Source: Helianthus annuus
Taxonomy: Eukaryota > Streptophyta > Magnoliopsida > Asterales > Asteraceae
Length of the DNA: 64,000 bases
Reading direction: 5' to 3'
Assembly: GCF_002127325.2 (NCBI RefSeq)
Contig: NC_035437.2
Coordinates: 161,857,408-161,921,407, forward strand
The position numbers and the translations under genes were made by a program. Under the pieces are notes generated by a model. It had not been told where the DNA came from. It worked only from the letters and a program-made list of their open reading frames with translations, and made no database searches. The stretch's first letter is position 1; each line of letters begins with the position of its first letter. This document shows positions 46,159 through 57,457 of this stretch, piece by piece.

Positions 46159-49119
46159 TGTAACACCCTAACACGCTTTAACTGAAAAGACGCAGCGGAA
46201 ATTCGTACTATAAAATTTCTTTCGATAAAAACGTTTTTGACCTACTTGCAAGTTCATTATAAAATACCTTCTTACAATATAAGTATCTTTTGTACATATT
46301 TACTAAATAAAAGCTTAACTTATAACTATCATTTTACATAATCAAGCATTCCCGTACAATCTAACTTGTGACTCATCTTCGATCTCCACTCCTCAATGAT
46401 CCTCGGTGACTTGTACGACCTACACTTACCATACAATTTCAAGCATTAGTACACAATGTGAACGTAACAAGATTCATACACTTTTACTTTCTATTCCGTT
46501 ATTCTTTTACACTTAGGAATTTATGTCTGAGTATTCACTCTCCGGAGAGACTTCAACATTGTTCCTGCATTATTTTTCATTCTCAAGGTACACTATTATT
46601 TGCATCAATGCACAATCATATTGAAATCATATGAGCATACATACTTACCTTCTGGCATATGGTTATACATGCATACTAGCATCCGCATATGTATGTTCAC
46701 ACCTACATGCGTATGCACCTTCGCTCTTAAATACATAATACTTACACTCATGTATGTCTACCCACATACGCCCCTACACCGTTACCTACATACATACCTA
46801 CCTACGTACATATCTACATACTTACACCCATACTTAAAACGAAACATAACTATACACGTACATACATTCACTAGTGAAATCTATTCATAAATACATACAT
46901 ACATACTTACATACATACATACATACCCACGTACTTAATTCATTACCCCACAAACTCGCTTACATACCCTGATCTCATTCGCACATCTTAAACGCTTTCA
47001 TAATATCTATCGGGTATGTTTCGGTTCTTAAAAATGAGTTTCATACTCATCCGTAACTTACCAAGCCATTTGGTAGGGTTAAGGAACATTATAAAAACTT
47101 AACAAGGCTTGGAATGGTTCCACGGGGTCCGAATTCGAAGGAAAAACAATGAAATCCACAAACTTTACATTTGCACCTGACCTCCACCGTAAGCTACGGG
47201 GGCCACCGTAGCTTACGGTGGCCCCCAAAAGTCATACGGCAGCCTTATACTGCCTTACGGCAGAAATAAAGCCCCAGCTCCCACCGTAGATTACGGTGGG
47301 CACCGTAAGCTACGGTGACGCCCAGATCAGCCTTCCATTTCAAAACTAAAATTTGCATACCTTGCTCGTTTTGCATCCGTTTCACTTGAAACTTGTTCCT
47401 AAACATCCGTAACACAATTCCTTACATATTAGACTAAGAATCCTTCCCCGGGTCCTTAATCATTACCCGTATTATTACCGATACCTTACTTATTCTTATT
47501 TACTCGACCCGTTTGGTCCCACAAACTACCTTCAACTATCTATATCAATACTTATCTTAGTACTTTCAATCATTTCATACCGTACATAGCTTCTCCTTAT
47601 TTACAAACAAGAAAGTCCTTATGTATACTAAGAAGTGAGTCGAAAGTCACTTACCTTGTGCATCCGTGTTCATAACCGCTTCCTTGCCTCATCTTGACCC
47701 GTTAGCCTTCCATGCTTGGTCCATGCTAGTGTGGTTCCTATTCTTTCATGCCGTCATGCCATAATAATGTTAGTATTCATACTCATTCATATTAACATAC
47801 ATTTTTCCAACTCTTATCTACATTGACTTTCACTAACACGCATACGACATGATTTGTCAACCACTTAGATCATATTAATGACATCATATTAATTTCATAC
47901 ATAATGTTGTATAACACATACAACTACATGATTACCTAGTCACATACACAATATACACAACCAATTTACACATACTTATGCTTTCATAACTCTACATTCG
48001 ACAACCGCATTGTTCAACATTCACACAATCAAATTATCATCTTACATATGTACACGACATAACTCCAACATTATCACTTATCAATAAACTACGCATCTCA
48101 CATTCGTACACATTTGCTCTTAATCACCATAAATCAAGCGCATAAAGTACATGGCGAGCATCACATCATTGGAGCATAAGGTACAAGTTCCTAATGCATA
48201 ATTTTACCAAACCATACACTCAAATCCGAATTCTCATAATGACTCCACCTTAAGCATACTTAACTTATTATTTTGCTAACGGCTACACCATAAGCACCTT
48301 CTATACATAATTACCCACAACCTTCATACAATTTCACAATTTTGCTCTCTTAAGCATTTCATCGAACACTTGGCGGGTGTACTACTAACAAAACATTATG
48401 TACAAGCTTTTAAAGCGTGATTCCTACTAATTCTTCACATAACTTATTAACAATCAATCAAGTTCATAACAATATTTCATCCTAACTAGGAACATATGAT
48501 TGTGACATCAATTAGTCATAACAAGATCATCAACAACAACCAATTAACAAGTAGAAACCTCAAAATTTCTAGTCATTCCTTGAATGCAAGTGGGTTTTGC
48601 TTAAATCCATGTTCATATTCAAAATTCAACATATCTTGATGTCTACACAACTATGGCAACCATCATTCATACTAGATTCATCATTACATTCACGAATTAT
48701 ACTAAACCCACTAAATCAAACATCACCAAATTGCAAAATTCGACTTACTTGATGTAGGAAATACTTAGGTGATCATTAGTCCATGTTCCTTCTTGAATTT
48801 GATCTACAATTAACCCCTCAATTTGGTGATCTTCATGATTAGGGTTTATGAACCTTCAAGGAGTTCTTGGCTCCTTCTCGAACACACGTACGTGTGTGTG
48901 TATGTGTGTTTATTTTACATATATTAACTCAACTTTCTTATTAACCCACCTTTAGTCCCTTGTGTTAGCCACTAAAGCATAAATGGGTACAACTTTAGTC
49001 ATTTAGTACTTCTAACCACACACACACTTAACTAGGTTAAATAACCTAGTTATTCATTTCGTGCTAAGTCATATAAGAACACATGGCAATTATAAACACT
49101 CGGGTTTTGGGATGTTACA
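46159..49119 (-). repeat. 5' LTR of the LARD-like element
   Basis: 2,961 bp, near-identical to 40521-43472; hairpin cluster at 47183-47318. Confidence 0.93.
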
Positions 49120-49124
49120 ACTCT

Positions 49125-49727
49125 GCACTTCGGTGCGGCTCGAGCCACTGGGTTTTGTGAATTGCATAAGACTGTTCATGTTCTAATTAGTTTAGTATAC
49201 ATACAGTAGACAGATACCAACGTTTTCCCTAATTTCTTAGTCTTGCAAGCTCTTGTTTCGGGTATCCTTTCATGTGTTAGGCTAATCCCCATAGTATAAC
49301 CTACTTAGGTTGTTGTACCCTATGAAACAGAAGGGTTCACCTGGATGGTTCAAAATCAATTTTAAGGGAAGCGTCTTGAACGTGCCTCAGCCAATCCTCG
49401 TTTTTCTTCTCTTGGTTATTTACTTTGTTTGTATTAAGTTTAAGGGTTTTTTGTTTCATTATGTTTGTAACTTCTTAGAAGGATTGTAATTTGTTCTATA
49501 GTTTCTTCCTGTTATGTTTGTAATTATGTCATTTTTAGTTGTAATTTGTAATAGAAAATAATGAAGTGATATTTTATTTTATTTTGTCGACGGATGTCTT
49601 ACAAAGTTTGAATTTATGCTCTAACTTAGTTTGACTTGAAAAAAACTCTAAGGTAGAAGAAAAGTAGAGCAACAAAAGTAATAATAGAAATGAAGACTAA
49701 TAACTGATATAAATGTTTTGAATTTTA
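49125..49727. other. Non-coding flank of the LARD-like element
   Basis: Continues the sequence interrupted at 40520; no gene or clear element end recognised. Confidence 0.45.
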
Positions 49728-51217
49728 GACTGCGGGGTATGGGGCGGGGGTTTGGGCGTGGGTGGGCTGAAAACGCCCAAGCCACCACCCCGGGTGGGCA
49801 TGGGTTTGGGCGTGGCCCCTATTTCGTGGGTTTCAAGCCGGGCGTGGGGCAGTCTGGCCAAGCTGACATGGCGGGTTTTGAACGGCCAAACTAGGCTAGC
49901 CAACGGCTAGCCGTTGGGCTATTTAAAAAAAAAAAACTTTTCTTCCTTTATAAATACTTTACAATATTTATCATTTTTCTCACACAAAATCAAACACATA
50001 AAACACAATCTCGCCATGAGTTCTTCAAGTTATACTGAATCGTCATCATCATCTGACGATGGGGCGGAAATATTTCTACAAACGATCGCGACGGTGGTGA
50101 AAGTTATCGTTGAAAACGAAGAGGAGGAGGAAGAGAGTCACCAACCTAAACGCAGAAGAAGGTACATCGCTCGTGAACGGGTTACCGCTAACGATTTGTT
50201 GGTAAGCGATTACTTCTCAGCTGAACCTAAGTATGATGAAAAAATGTTTAGGCGTCGTTTTCGTATGAGTAGAAACTTATTTTTAAGGATATCTAGAGAT
50301 CTTGAGGAGAAGTATGTTTATTTTCAACAAAAACCCGATGTAACCGGGCAATTAGGATTTACTACGTGGCAAAAGGTCACGGCCGCACTTAGGCAGTTAG
50401 CGTACGGCAATAGTTCGGACATTATGGATGACTATTTAAAAATGTCTGCACGTGTAGCTAGAGAAAGTCTTCACAACTTTTGTTCGTGTATTCTAGAACT
50501 CTATAGGAAAAGATATTTGAGAAAGCCCTCGTTCAGTGACATGCAACAATTATTGGAACATCACGCAGATTATCATGGGCTACCCGGGATGCTAGGTAGT
50601 TTAGATTGTATGAAATGGGCTTGGGAACAGGGTTCAGATGGCTGCACGTAAAGACGTCGAGCGAGCATTCGGTGTTTTGAAGAAAAGGTGGCGAATATTA
50701 CAAATGCCTTGTCGACTATTGGACAAGAATCAGATTGGAAACGTGATGTACACATGTATCATTCTTCACAACATGATTTTGGAGGACGAAGGTAGAGCGG
50801 TCGTTACCTACTATGATGACGATGATTCCCAACCAGGTAACGTAACAAACCAAGATAAAGCGGTTAATGAATTTTGGATCAAGTCAAGGGATATACATCA
50901 CAACCTTCGATCTGATTTGGTGGAACATGTTTCAACGATTCCTGGGTTCGAAACCAACGAAGTCGACGAAGACGACGAAGAATGATTGTTTTTTATTTTA
51001 ATAATTATTATGTTTGTTTATGTATTTAAAAAAAATATGTTTTTTTATGTTTTTAATTAATTTAAATATATATTAAAAAATTGATGATGTGGCTAGGCCA
51101 CGCCGGCCCAACCCACGCCCAACCCAAGCCCCACCATACCCCATTAAAACTTGGGTTTGGGTTAACATCCACGTGTCAGCAATTGCCCCAATCCAAGCCC
51201 CACCGTACCCCGCAGTC
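49728..51217 (+). mobile_element. PIF/Harbinger transposon with TTA TSD, internally deleted
   Basis: 1,490 bp flanked by TTA (49725-49727 and 51218-51220). Inverted termini GACTGCGGGGTATGG / GACTGCGGGGTACGG. Carries a transposase remnant on the plus strand. GC-rich subterminal DNA contrasts with the AT-rich interior. Confidence 0.9.
50016..50985 (+). pseudogene. Harbinger (HARBI1/DDE_4-type) transposase with internal deletion
   Basis: The first segment (ATG at 50016, MSSSSYTESS, to 50651) has an acidic Ser-rich start, a KRRRRYI basic patch, and the transposase region FRMSRNLFLRISRDL...GFTTWQKVTAALRQLAYG...GMLGSLDCMKWAWE. The sequence then jumps to the conserved C-terminal part in another frame (AARKDVERAFGVLKKRWRILQMPCR..., to 50985, ending in an acidic tail). 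The middle of the DDE nuclease domain, including the second catalytic Asp region, is missing, and the join at about 50630 shifts frame. No active enzyme is expected. Family assignment rests on the LGSLDCMKW and KDVERAFGVLKKRW motifs. Confidence 0.87.
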
Positions 51218-51329
51218 TTAGTAGATGACTTGGGTGTCTTTGAACATTTTTAACCGCATCCATTATACTACTTTTCAAAGTTCGAGCTTTAAATCGTTTA
51301 TTATTTATCAATTATATAATAATACTTAT

Positions 51330-51477
51330 TAACCTATATAAATATTTTTATTTACAATGCTTACATACCCGTAAATTACATTAAATAACATCTATTGTTT
51401 TGTTTGGGATTGAACCAAAATCTCCTACTAAGAGACCAGGGCCTCTACCAAGTGAGTTAGACTCACGCTAGCAAATA
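51330..51477 (-). mobile_element. Probable tRNA-derived SINE, 9-bp TSD
   Basis: Minus strand contains A-box-like taactcacttggtagagg and B-box-like ggttcaatcc at tRNA-like spacing, followed by an AT-rich body. AATACTTAT flanks it at 51321-51329 and 51478-51486. A decayed tRNA pseudogene is the alternative. Confidence 0.55.
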
Positions 51478-51595
51478 AATACTTATACTCACTTAAGATC
51501 GGAACAAATTAACTTTTTAGCAAGCGGATAGAACTGTATGACAAGGTGATCAACTTACATCTACTATGCCCGTTGAGAAGATTACATATGACTTA

Positions 51596-52992
51596 GGGGA
51601 GGCGGGGCGGTCCGTGATAGACCTCCCACCACGCGTGGTTCTATAACGCACACCGCCGCCACTACTTTTATCACGCTTGAAAGATTAACGCGTTGAAAAT
51701 CAAAAAAAGAAACGTTAGATTGTGACCGTTTGTGACCGTTGGGGCTTTTTTGAACGTTGGGTTAATTTTTTTTGAATGTTTTATATAAAATCTATCAACC
51801 CCAATCCATTTCATATCAAAATTTATCCAACTTACTTCAAAAAATCATACAATTCTCCATTTGATTTCAAAAATAATTTTACAAGAAACATGGAAGGTTC
51901 AAGCAAGAGAGGTGGGGTTCGAAAAAAAGAGGTTCGGGTACGAAGAAAAATCCCGTAAGACCCAAGGTTCGGGCGAATCTTGGCGAGCCGACACGCTTTA
52001 GGTTGCAAGACGAACCCGAGCAAGTCCCACCCTTTCCAACCCAACAATATCCACCCTTTCAATCGCACACGTATCAAAACCAACCGTTCGTTCCACCATA
52101 AACCATTTCAACCTCACCAATTTCAACCCCAATCGTTTACAAACTTTCAAACCCAACCCCACCAACTCGACCCACTACTAGAAGACAACACCCTCATCCA
52201 TCATTTTGCAAACGCGTATCGTGAACCACAACAAAGTCTTGACGACGATGAAGATGATGATTACGTTCAAGAACAACAAGAAGAAGAAAAAAAAAAGAAG
52301 AGGAAGAAGAAGAAAATGATGACGTTCAAGAAATCGTCCCAACCGTCCGACAACATTGGACGAGCGAGGAGGAGGTGGCCTTGGTGAAGGCGTACTTGCA
52401 CATCTACAAGGCCACGCCGCAGGAGAAGTGGTGAATCATCAAGCAAAGGAAAGGAAGCGGTGGCGGAGTCGATCTTCAGAATCGAAAAGGAGAAAATGAC
52501 GCAATACAAGAAGGCCGAACAAAGAAAAGATAAAATTATGTTCGTAAAAGTTGAACGCGAGCAGGCCTACATGGGACACTTGAAAACGGTTGAAAGACAA
52601 AATGATTTAAAAATCTTGTGTGAAAAGCACGCCCATCTCGACGAACCGTTTAAGTCAATTGTAATTCAACAAAAGCGCGAGATTTGCGCAAAGTGGGGTT
52701 GGGAGATGCCACCCGTTTAATTTAAGTTTTCTTTTTCAATGTTTAGTTGTTTTTATTTTGCTGTGTAATTTATTTTTTAATTTTAATGAAATTTATAATT
52801 TAGTGTTTTATTGTTAATTTCTAATTTTAAAATAAAAATTAAAAAAATTTGGGAGTGATAGAATTCTATCACTAGTGACCACCGCCACTACAAAATGGTT
52901 GTGAGTGATAGAATAGTGGCTGATGACATGGCAGAAGTTGATTGGATATTATGAGTGATAAATTTTATCACTAGTGACCACTCCCACTCCCC
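51596..52992 (+). mobile_element. Second PIF/Harbinger element with TTA TSD, ORF1-type remnant
   Basis: 1,397 bp flanked by TTA (51593-51595 and 52993-52995). Ends GGGGAGGCGGGGCGGTC / GGGGAGTGGGAGTGGTC are imperfect inverted repeats. It encodes a Myb/SANT-type ORF1 relic and no transposase. Its TIRs differ from those of the element at 49728, so it is another family. Confidence 0.82.
51890..52720 (+). pseudogene. Harbinger ORF1-like protein (Myb/SANT plus NAM-associated C-terminus), broken
   Basis: Starts MEGSSKRGG, shifts frame within about 60 bases, then a Pro/Gln/His-rich low-complexity region and an acidic/Lys-rich run (to about 52320). In a further frame VRQHWTSEEEVALVKAYLHI is the start of the Myb/SANT-like domain, ending at a stop at 52432; most of the domain is deleted. 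The final segment (to 52720) EKEKMTQYKKAEQRKDK...KSIVIQQKREICAKWGW matches the C-terminal region of plant Harbinger ORF1 / NAM-associated proteins. At least two frameshifts and a deletion: a pseudogene. Confidence 0.72.
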
Positions 52993-53123
52993 TTAACTAA
53001 AAGATCACAATCCTCACTCTTCAATTCAGTATGATGAAATTAACTAAGTTCGTCTATCTTTATCTGTTTCCAACAATTTTAAAATATATATTTATATGGC
53101 CACTATTATCATTTATATTATAA

Positions 53124-53915
53124 CTATGTTAGAACCCCGTGTATTACACTGGTTGAATAAATGTAATTTTATATATTAAATAATAAAAAGTTATATCTTT
53201 ATGAACCTTGTCTATTGTACGGGTTAAATAAATGTAATTTTATATATCAAATAATAAAAAGGTTATATTTTTAAAAACCATGTGTATTACACATATTAAG
53301 TAAATGTAATTTTGTATACTAAATACTAAAAACGTCGTATCTTTAAAAAAATTCGTGTATAATCGGCTTGAATAAATTTACCAAATAATAAAAAATTACA
53401 TCCTTAAACACCCTGTATATTACACGTGTTGAATAGATCTAAAAAAGAGTTATATCTTTAAAAACCATGTGTATTACACAGATTAAATAAATGTAATTTT
53501 GTATATTAAATACTAAAAACGTTGTATTTGAAACAAACCCCGTGTATAGTCGGGTTGAAAATCTACCAAATAATAAAAAATTATATCCTTAAAAACCCCA
53601 TATTTTACACGAGTTGAATAAATATAATTTTGTATACCAAATAATAAAAAAAGTTATATTTTTAATAAATTAGGATAACATTTAATATGAATTTATTATT
53701 TATATATTTAATATAAGATAAGTAGGAAAGAGAGATATTTGTTTTAAAAATATATTAAATTAACAATTTAGATTTGAGGATAATATTTTATTAAAGTATG
53801 ATAAGATTTAATATTAATTTATTATTTATTTAGCTAATATAAGATAAGTATAGATTTGAGGATACCTTCAGTGAATGACACGTGTCCAAAAGTTGGTTTC
53901 TTTTATTATAGTAGA
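53124..53915 (-). mobile_element. Small Helitron, abutting the 3' end of the next Helitron
   Basis: Minus strand starts TCTACTATAATAAAAGAAAC at 53915 and contains ggacacgtgtcattcactg, as in the copy at 35822. The interior is 4-5 diverged units (about 110-120 bp) of gttatatctttaaaaacc...gtgtattacac.... The 3' end has a degenerate hairpin (CCAGTG/CACGGG) and CATAG instead of CTAG before T. Confidence 0.8.
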
Positions 53916-54268
53916 CTAGCGGTAAGACCCGTGTGCAAACACGGGTGGTTTTTAGAAAACCATGCATAACACATTTTATTAAACAACGAGTCACTATACA
54001 TTTATATAATAGAAATAGAAATGATACAATAAAAAACTATAAATACTACAAAGTAATCGTGCGAATGAGTCTTGTTCCTTAACCAAGTTATCGTGTTTCG
54101 ACAAACAGGTAACAATATAAGGGCCATGTTTAACTTCAAAGTCTCGGCTGCTATACCAAACCATTAAACCAACTAATCGTGTGAATGAGTCTTGTTCCTT
54201 AACGAACTAATGTTTTAAAATAGAATTTAAAAAACCAATTCAAACTGCTATACTAAACCAATAAACCG

Positions 54269-54434
54269 TCAGACTATGAACGACTCCTCAAATCGCTTTG
54301 GAAGTGAACGCCTCCTCGGACTCTCAACTGCTGCCCGGTTTGATCCGCCGACGTTTAAGCCTCTATCTTTTATCATCACATCATCATCGGCTCCATTGTC
54401 TTTGAACTCAGTCACGCTCATAAGATGCGAATAC
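54269..54434 (-). pseudogene. Captured exon, unidentified (SPRRRSLPKRF)
   Basis: Minus-strand open segment with VTEFKDNGADDDVMIKDRG and SPRRRSLPKRFEESF before a stop at 54269. Coding-like composition, family not recognised. Confidence 0.4.
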
Positions 54435-54502
54435 CTTGTACATGATATCTAAAAAACAAAGAGAAATGAGTATTAATCAAGGACAATATGTACTTATCTC
54501 AC

Positions 54503-54656
54503 CATCTGCCTTTGTGTGCCGGTGCTTGTCTTCAGTAGCTGTTGAAGATGATCGAAATGGTCCATGTGATAATCCGCCCAATGATTGGTGAACACTCACA
54601 TTCCTCCTTTTAACAACTTGTGGATCATCCTTTAAGACCAACTTCTTCGCCTCCAC
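54503..54656 (-). pseudogene. Captured exon, unidentified
   Basis: Bounded by cag/GTGG and GATG/gtgag; encodes VEAKKLVLKDDPQVVKRRN...HQSLGGLSHGPFRSSS. Probably from the same donor gene as the neighbouring exons; family not recognised. Confidence 0.42.
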
Positions 54657-54769
54657 CTGTCCCAAAATCGATAAAGTTTGTAACTTTACACAAATCTATA
54701 ATCAATGCAATCAAAGATTCATCTGATAGAACCTGACAATCTCATACTTCAGCATTCAAAGAATTATTA

Positions 54770-54985
54770 AGCCCTGTTTTAACCCAACAGTGGCTTCAAA
54801 CACTATTTTAACCCAACAGTGGTTTCAAACACTGTTTTAACCCAAAAGTGGTTTCAAAACACTGTTTTAACCCAACTGTGGTTTCAAACACTGTTTTAAC
54901 CCAAAAGTGGTTTCAAAACACTGTTTTAACCCAAAACAGTGGTTTCACTTTTTCTCGGGTTAAAACACTGTTTTAACCCAACAGT
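54770..54985. repeat. Minisatellite of ~31-bp hairpin units
   Basis: About six units of cactgttttaacccaacagt plus ggtttcaaa; several fold as CACTGTT/AACAGTG around ttaaccc. Confidence 0.88.
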
Positions 54986-55133
54986 GCTTAAACCTAATCT
55001 TTTTGATAAAAAACTGTCTAGTACTCGTGCATTCATTAATTAAGTACATATTTTCTCAGAAATATGAATGTTTAGTATATCTTTACAATATAGTCATACT
55101 TGTAATACCTTTGAATGCATCATCCTCAGAAAT

Positions 55134-55247
55134 TTACTCAGACAACTTCATTAATTCATTGAATGAAGCTGCTTGGTGGTTACTAATAACAGACTGTCTT
55201 AACAATGCCTGTATCTCTCTCTTCAATTTAGCAGACTCCTGTTCAGC
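55134..55247 (-). pseudogene. Captured terminal coiled-coil exon
   Basis: After a cag acceptor: AEQESAKLKREIQALLRQSV...SFNELMKLSE then TAA. Heptad-like; family not recognised. Confidence 0.42.
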
Positions 55248-55416
55248 CTGTGAAAAAGACGAAGAATTTTGTTCATCAACCATAAAAGAACACATATATC
55301 AACAATAACCAAGATTTATATTACCAAGATAAGTTTTGTTCTCAAGGAATCCAACTGTGCATCAAGATCAGAGTCTTGTATGAATTCTTTAAACGTGTAG
55401 CGAAACTTAAATTTAC

Positions 55417-55488
55417 CTTTGTTTTTGCTTGCAGTGTGTTTTTTTCCTCTTCTTTTGCATGGATTTTCTCCTCGAGCTTCGAATAGAA
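55417..55488 (-). pseudogene. Captured TPX2-domain exon (WVD2-like family)
   Basis: 24 codons between AG and GT borders: FYSKLEEKIHAKEEEKN then TLQAKTK. This matches the microtubule-binding TPX2/WVD2-like signature (xxYxKLEEKxHAKExEKxxLQAK). Neighbouring exons do not continue that domain, so the unit is a fragment or chimera. Confidence 0.68.
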
Positions 55489-55589
55489 CTGCCAAAATCA
55501 AAAGTTTAGAAACGAAATAAATAAATTAATATAATCTTAATTATTGTTATTGAATTAATTATAAAATATGCAAAAAAAAAACATGAAAG

Positions 55590-55713
55590 AAAGATCAATA
55601 CCATAAGATCCTTTTCGGGTTCAGTTGCTTCCAATGCCATGGGCACAGGTTGATCTTCCTCATCTTCAAATATCTTAAAACTCTCAGTTGACTGTTTCGG
55701 CTTCAAAACGTCC
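55590..55713 (-). pseudogene. Captured acidic exon next to the TPX2-like exon
   Basis: Encodes DVLKPKQSTESFKIFEDEED...ALEATEPEKDLM with splice-like borders on both sides; family not recognised. Confidence 0.42.
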
Positions 55714-56470
55714 TGATTTCGATAAAAAGCTTCATTTTTTAACAAAACACACATTAAAATAAACGATGACAGAGATCGACCAAAATCACAACCACATCTG
55801 AACCATTTTTTACCACTTACATTATACATACCTTTACCTCGTGACTTTGAACATACAAAATGCGCAAATTAGATCAAATTAGGGCAAATCACTTAAATAA
55901 AGAAAAGATGAAAACGATTCAAAAACTGTGCTGATATGCTACCTTGACCAATGGACTGAGAAAATAGTCCGATCATGATAACCGGACATAGTGCAAAGGT
56001 GGCACCTGCCAAAACAAAGAAACATAACATCAAATAGGTGGATCACTGGATAATGTTCTTATGAAAATTATTTAGGATGCACTGTAACTTCTTCTATTAT
56101 CATGAAAAACATGCAGAAGCGTTTTTTATTTTGCCAGGCATGTTCAAATGAAAAATATGAAGAATAAATGCAAGTTAAAATGAACAATATGAAGAATAAA
56201 TGTGTTGATTCCTCAGATATTTAAGATGATTATATGGAAGTGAATTTTAAAGACCATTAGATGATGACAGTATACCCTCTCATTCACAAGAAAATGCAGT
56301 GTTTGACTTGGCACATAGTTTAGACTATAAATTAGAGATAATGGCATAATCTACATTTATAGTAATTTACAATTTTTGAAGAGCATCCAATCTGAAAACT
56401 ATCCCTTTATAAAAAGGTGCAGACAATCTCAAAAAATAAATTTAATACATAAAAACAATAGGGTACTCAC

Positions 56471-56771
56471 CAAGATGCATGGACATCACCAGATTGTAAT
56501 CTTATAATGTCCACTCCCCACACCTTAATGGTGAGATCATCACTACAAATTTAAGCCTCAATTATTGAGTTGTTAAAAGATAATGCCCATACTGTAGATG
56601 TGTGTCCACTGAAGTCATCATGATAAATTTATTAGATTTGTACATGATGCTACTTAATCAAGACCATACGCTAAAAGACATGTTTGGTTTACTTTAAATT
56701 GTCGCCTGTTTGATTCACTTAAGAGTCTACACACAACGCCAAGCATCGCTGTCACCATCCTCTGCCCAAAC
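56471..56771 (-). pseudogene. Captured fragment of CIA1 (cytosolic Fe-S assembly WD40 protein)
   Basis: Two exon pieces: VWAEDGDSDAWRCV at the right (56771 downward), then after an intron-like gap SGHTSTVWALSFNNS and CSDDLTIKVWGVD..LQSGD. These are WD repeats of the CIA1/CIAO1 family, which links late Fe-S cluster assembly to target proteins. Premature stops (TAG after RCV; TAA after SIIEA) and a small shift show it is non-functional. Confidence 0.78.
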
Positions 56772-57008
56772 CTGAAAATACATGTAAACAATAGCACTGA
56801 TTAACTAAAAGCACATGTAAATTTCCCAGTTCAATACAGTTCCAATCAGAACCCTAGATCCTGATTAACTAAAAGCACAAGTGAATTTCCCAAAACAATA
56901 GCACTAATTAACTAAAAGCACAGGTAAATTTCCCAATTCATAAGGTTTTTAGCAATAACAACCAGCCCGTAAAAATTTATAGTGGCCCGAATCGACATAA
57001 TACTTTAC

Positions 57009-57457
57009 CAAACTGATCTCTCCAAGGAAAAATGGACCGTCAAACTTCTGAAGAGCGGATTCCAAATAATCAAAAGTAGCACCTGATCAAATTTCAAAAC
57101 ATTAAATTATAACAAAACGTAGATACAAAATGGCCATGTCACGTATTTGATAGATTGATTAATACAAAACGAGCTATAACAAAAGTTTTGAGTTATACCA
57201 GCTTCTTTCACAACATCTCCTTTCAACGATGATAACACTGTTTTACTAAATGTGTCGGTGTATGTGAATAACTCCTCAGCAAACTCTCTTTTGGCAGGAT
57301 CCTATACAAAAGCTTGTTACAATTTTGATAGAGGGTAAAAACGGAAATGTGACAGATGTTAGTTAAGTCTACATCTGGTAGTAACGCAGGCCCGTCAAAG
57401 TGAGCATCTAGATATTTCACCAAATCCAGACTCTCTCCAATGATTTTGTTGTTATGT
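57009..57457 (-). pseudogene. Captured exons of a lambda-class glutathione S-transferase, cut by an LTR insertion
   Basis: Three exons with GT/AG borders: 57373-57457 (HNNKIIGESLDLVKYLDAHF then DGPALLPD), 57199-57301 (DPAKREFAEELFTYTDTFSK then TVLSSLKGDVVKEA), 57009-57082 (ATFDYLESALQKFDGPFFLG). They match the thioredoxin-fold end and start of the helical domain of plant GSTL proteins. The first exon is interrupted at 57458 by an LTR retrotransposon. No stop in these pieces, so capture may be recent. Confidence 0.82.

Larger units (their letters stand above)
40521..49119 (-). mobile_element. Non-coding LTR retrotransposon (LARD-like), complete, TSD ACTCT
   Basis: 8.6 kb. LTRs 40521-43472 and 46159-49119 are almost identical (about 1% difference by eye). 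ACTCT stands at 40516-40520 and 49120-49124. PBS (minus) at 46144-46155 and a purine-rich tract (minus) next to 43472 fix minus orientation. The 2.7-kb internal domain encodes no Gag or Pol, so it must use proteins of another element, as large retrotransposon derivatives do. High LTR identity implies a recent insertion. Confidence 0.92.
53916..57457 (-). mobile_element. Helitron carrying exons of several host genes (3' part)
   Basis: Its 3' terminus is at 53916: on the minus strand a hairpin CCCGTGT/ACACGGG (53928-53945) lies eight bases before CTAG. Going 5' on the minus strand it contains, in one orientation, pieces of a lambda glutathione transferase, CIA1, a TPX2/WVD2-like exon and unidentified coiled-coil exons, with intron-type borders kept. 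Gene-fragment capture is typical of Helitrons. Its 5' end is not seen: an LTR retrotransposon interrupts it at 57458 and the rest lies beyond the window. Confidence 0.75.

Noticed and set aside
49697..49903. 68-codon Pro/Gly-rich minus-strand ORF
   Set aside because: Lies in GC-rich Harbinger subterminal DNA and crosses the element boundary.
51416..51480. Functional tRNA gene
   Set aside because: Stem pairing is poor and it lies within a segment bounded by a target duplication, so a SINE or pseudogene fits better.
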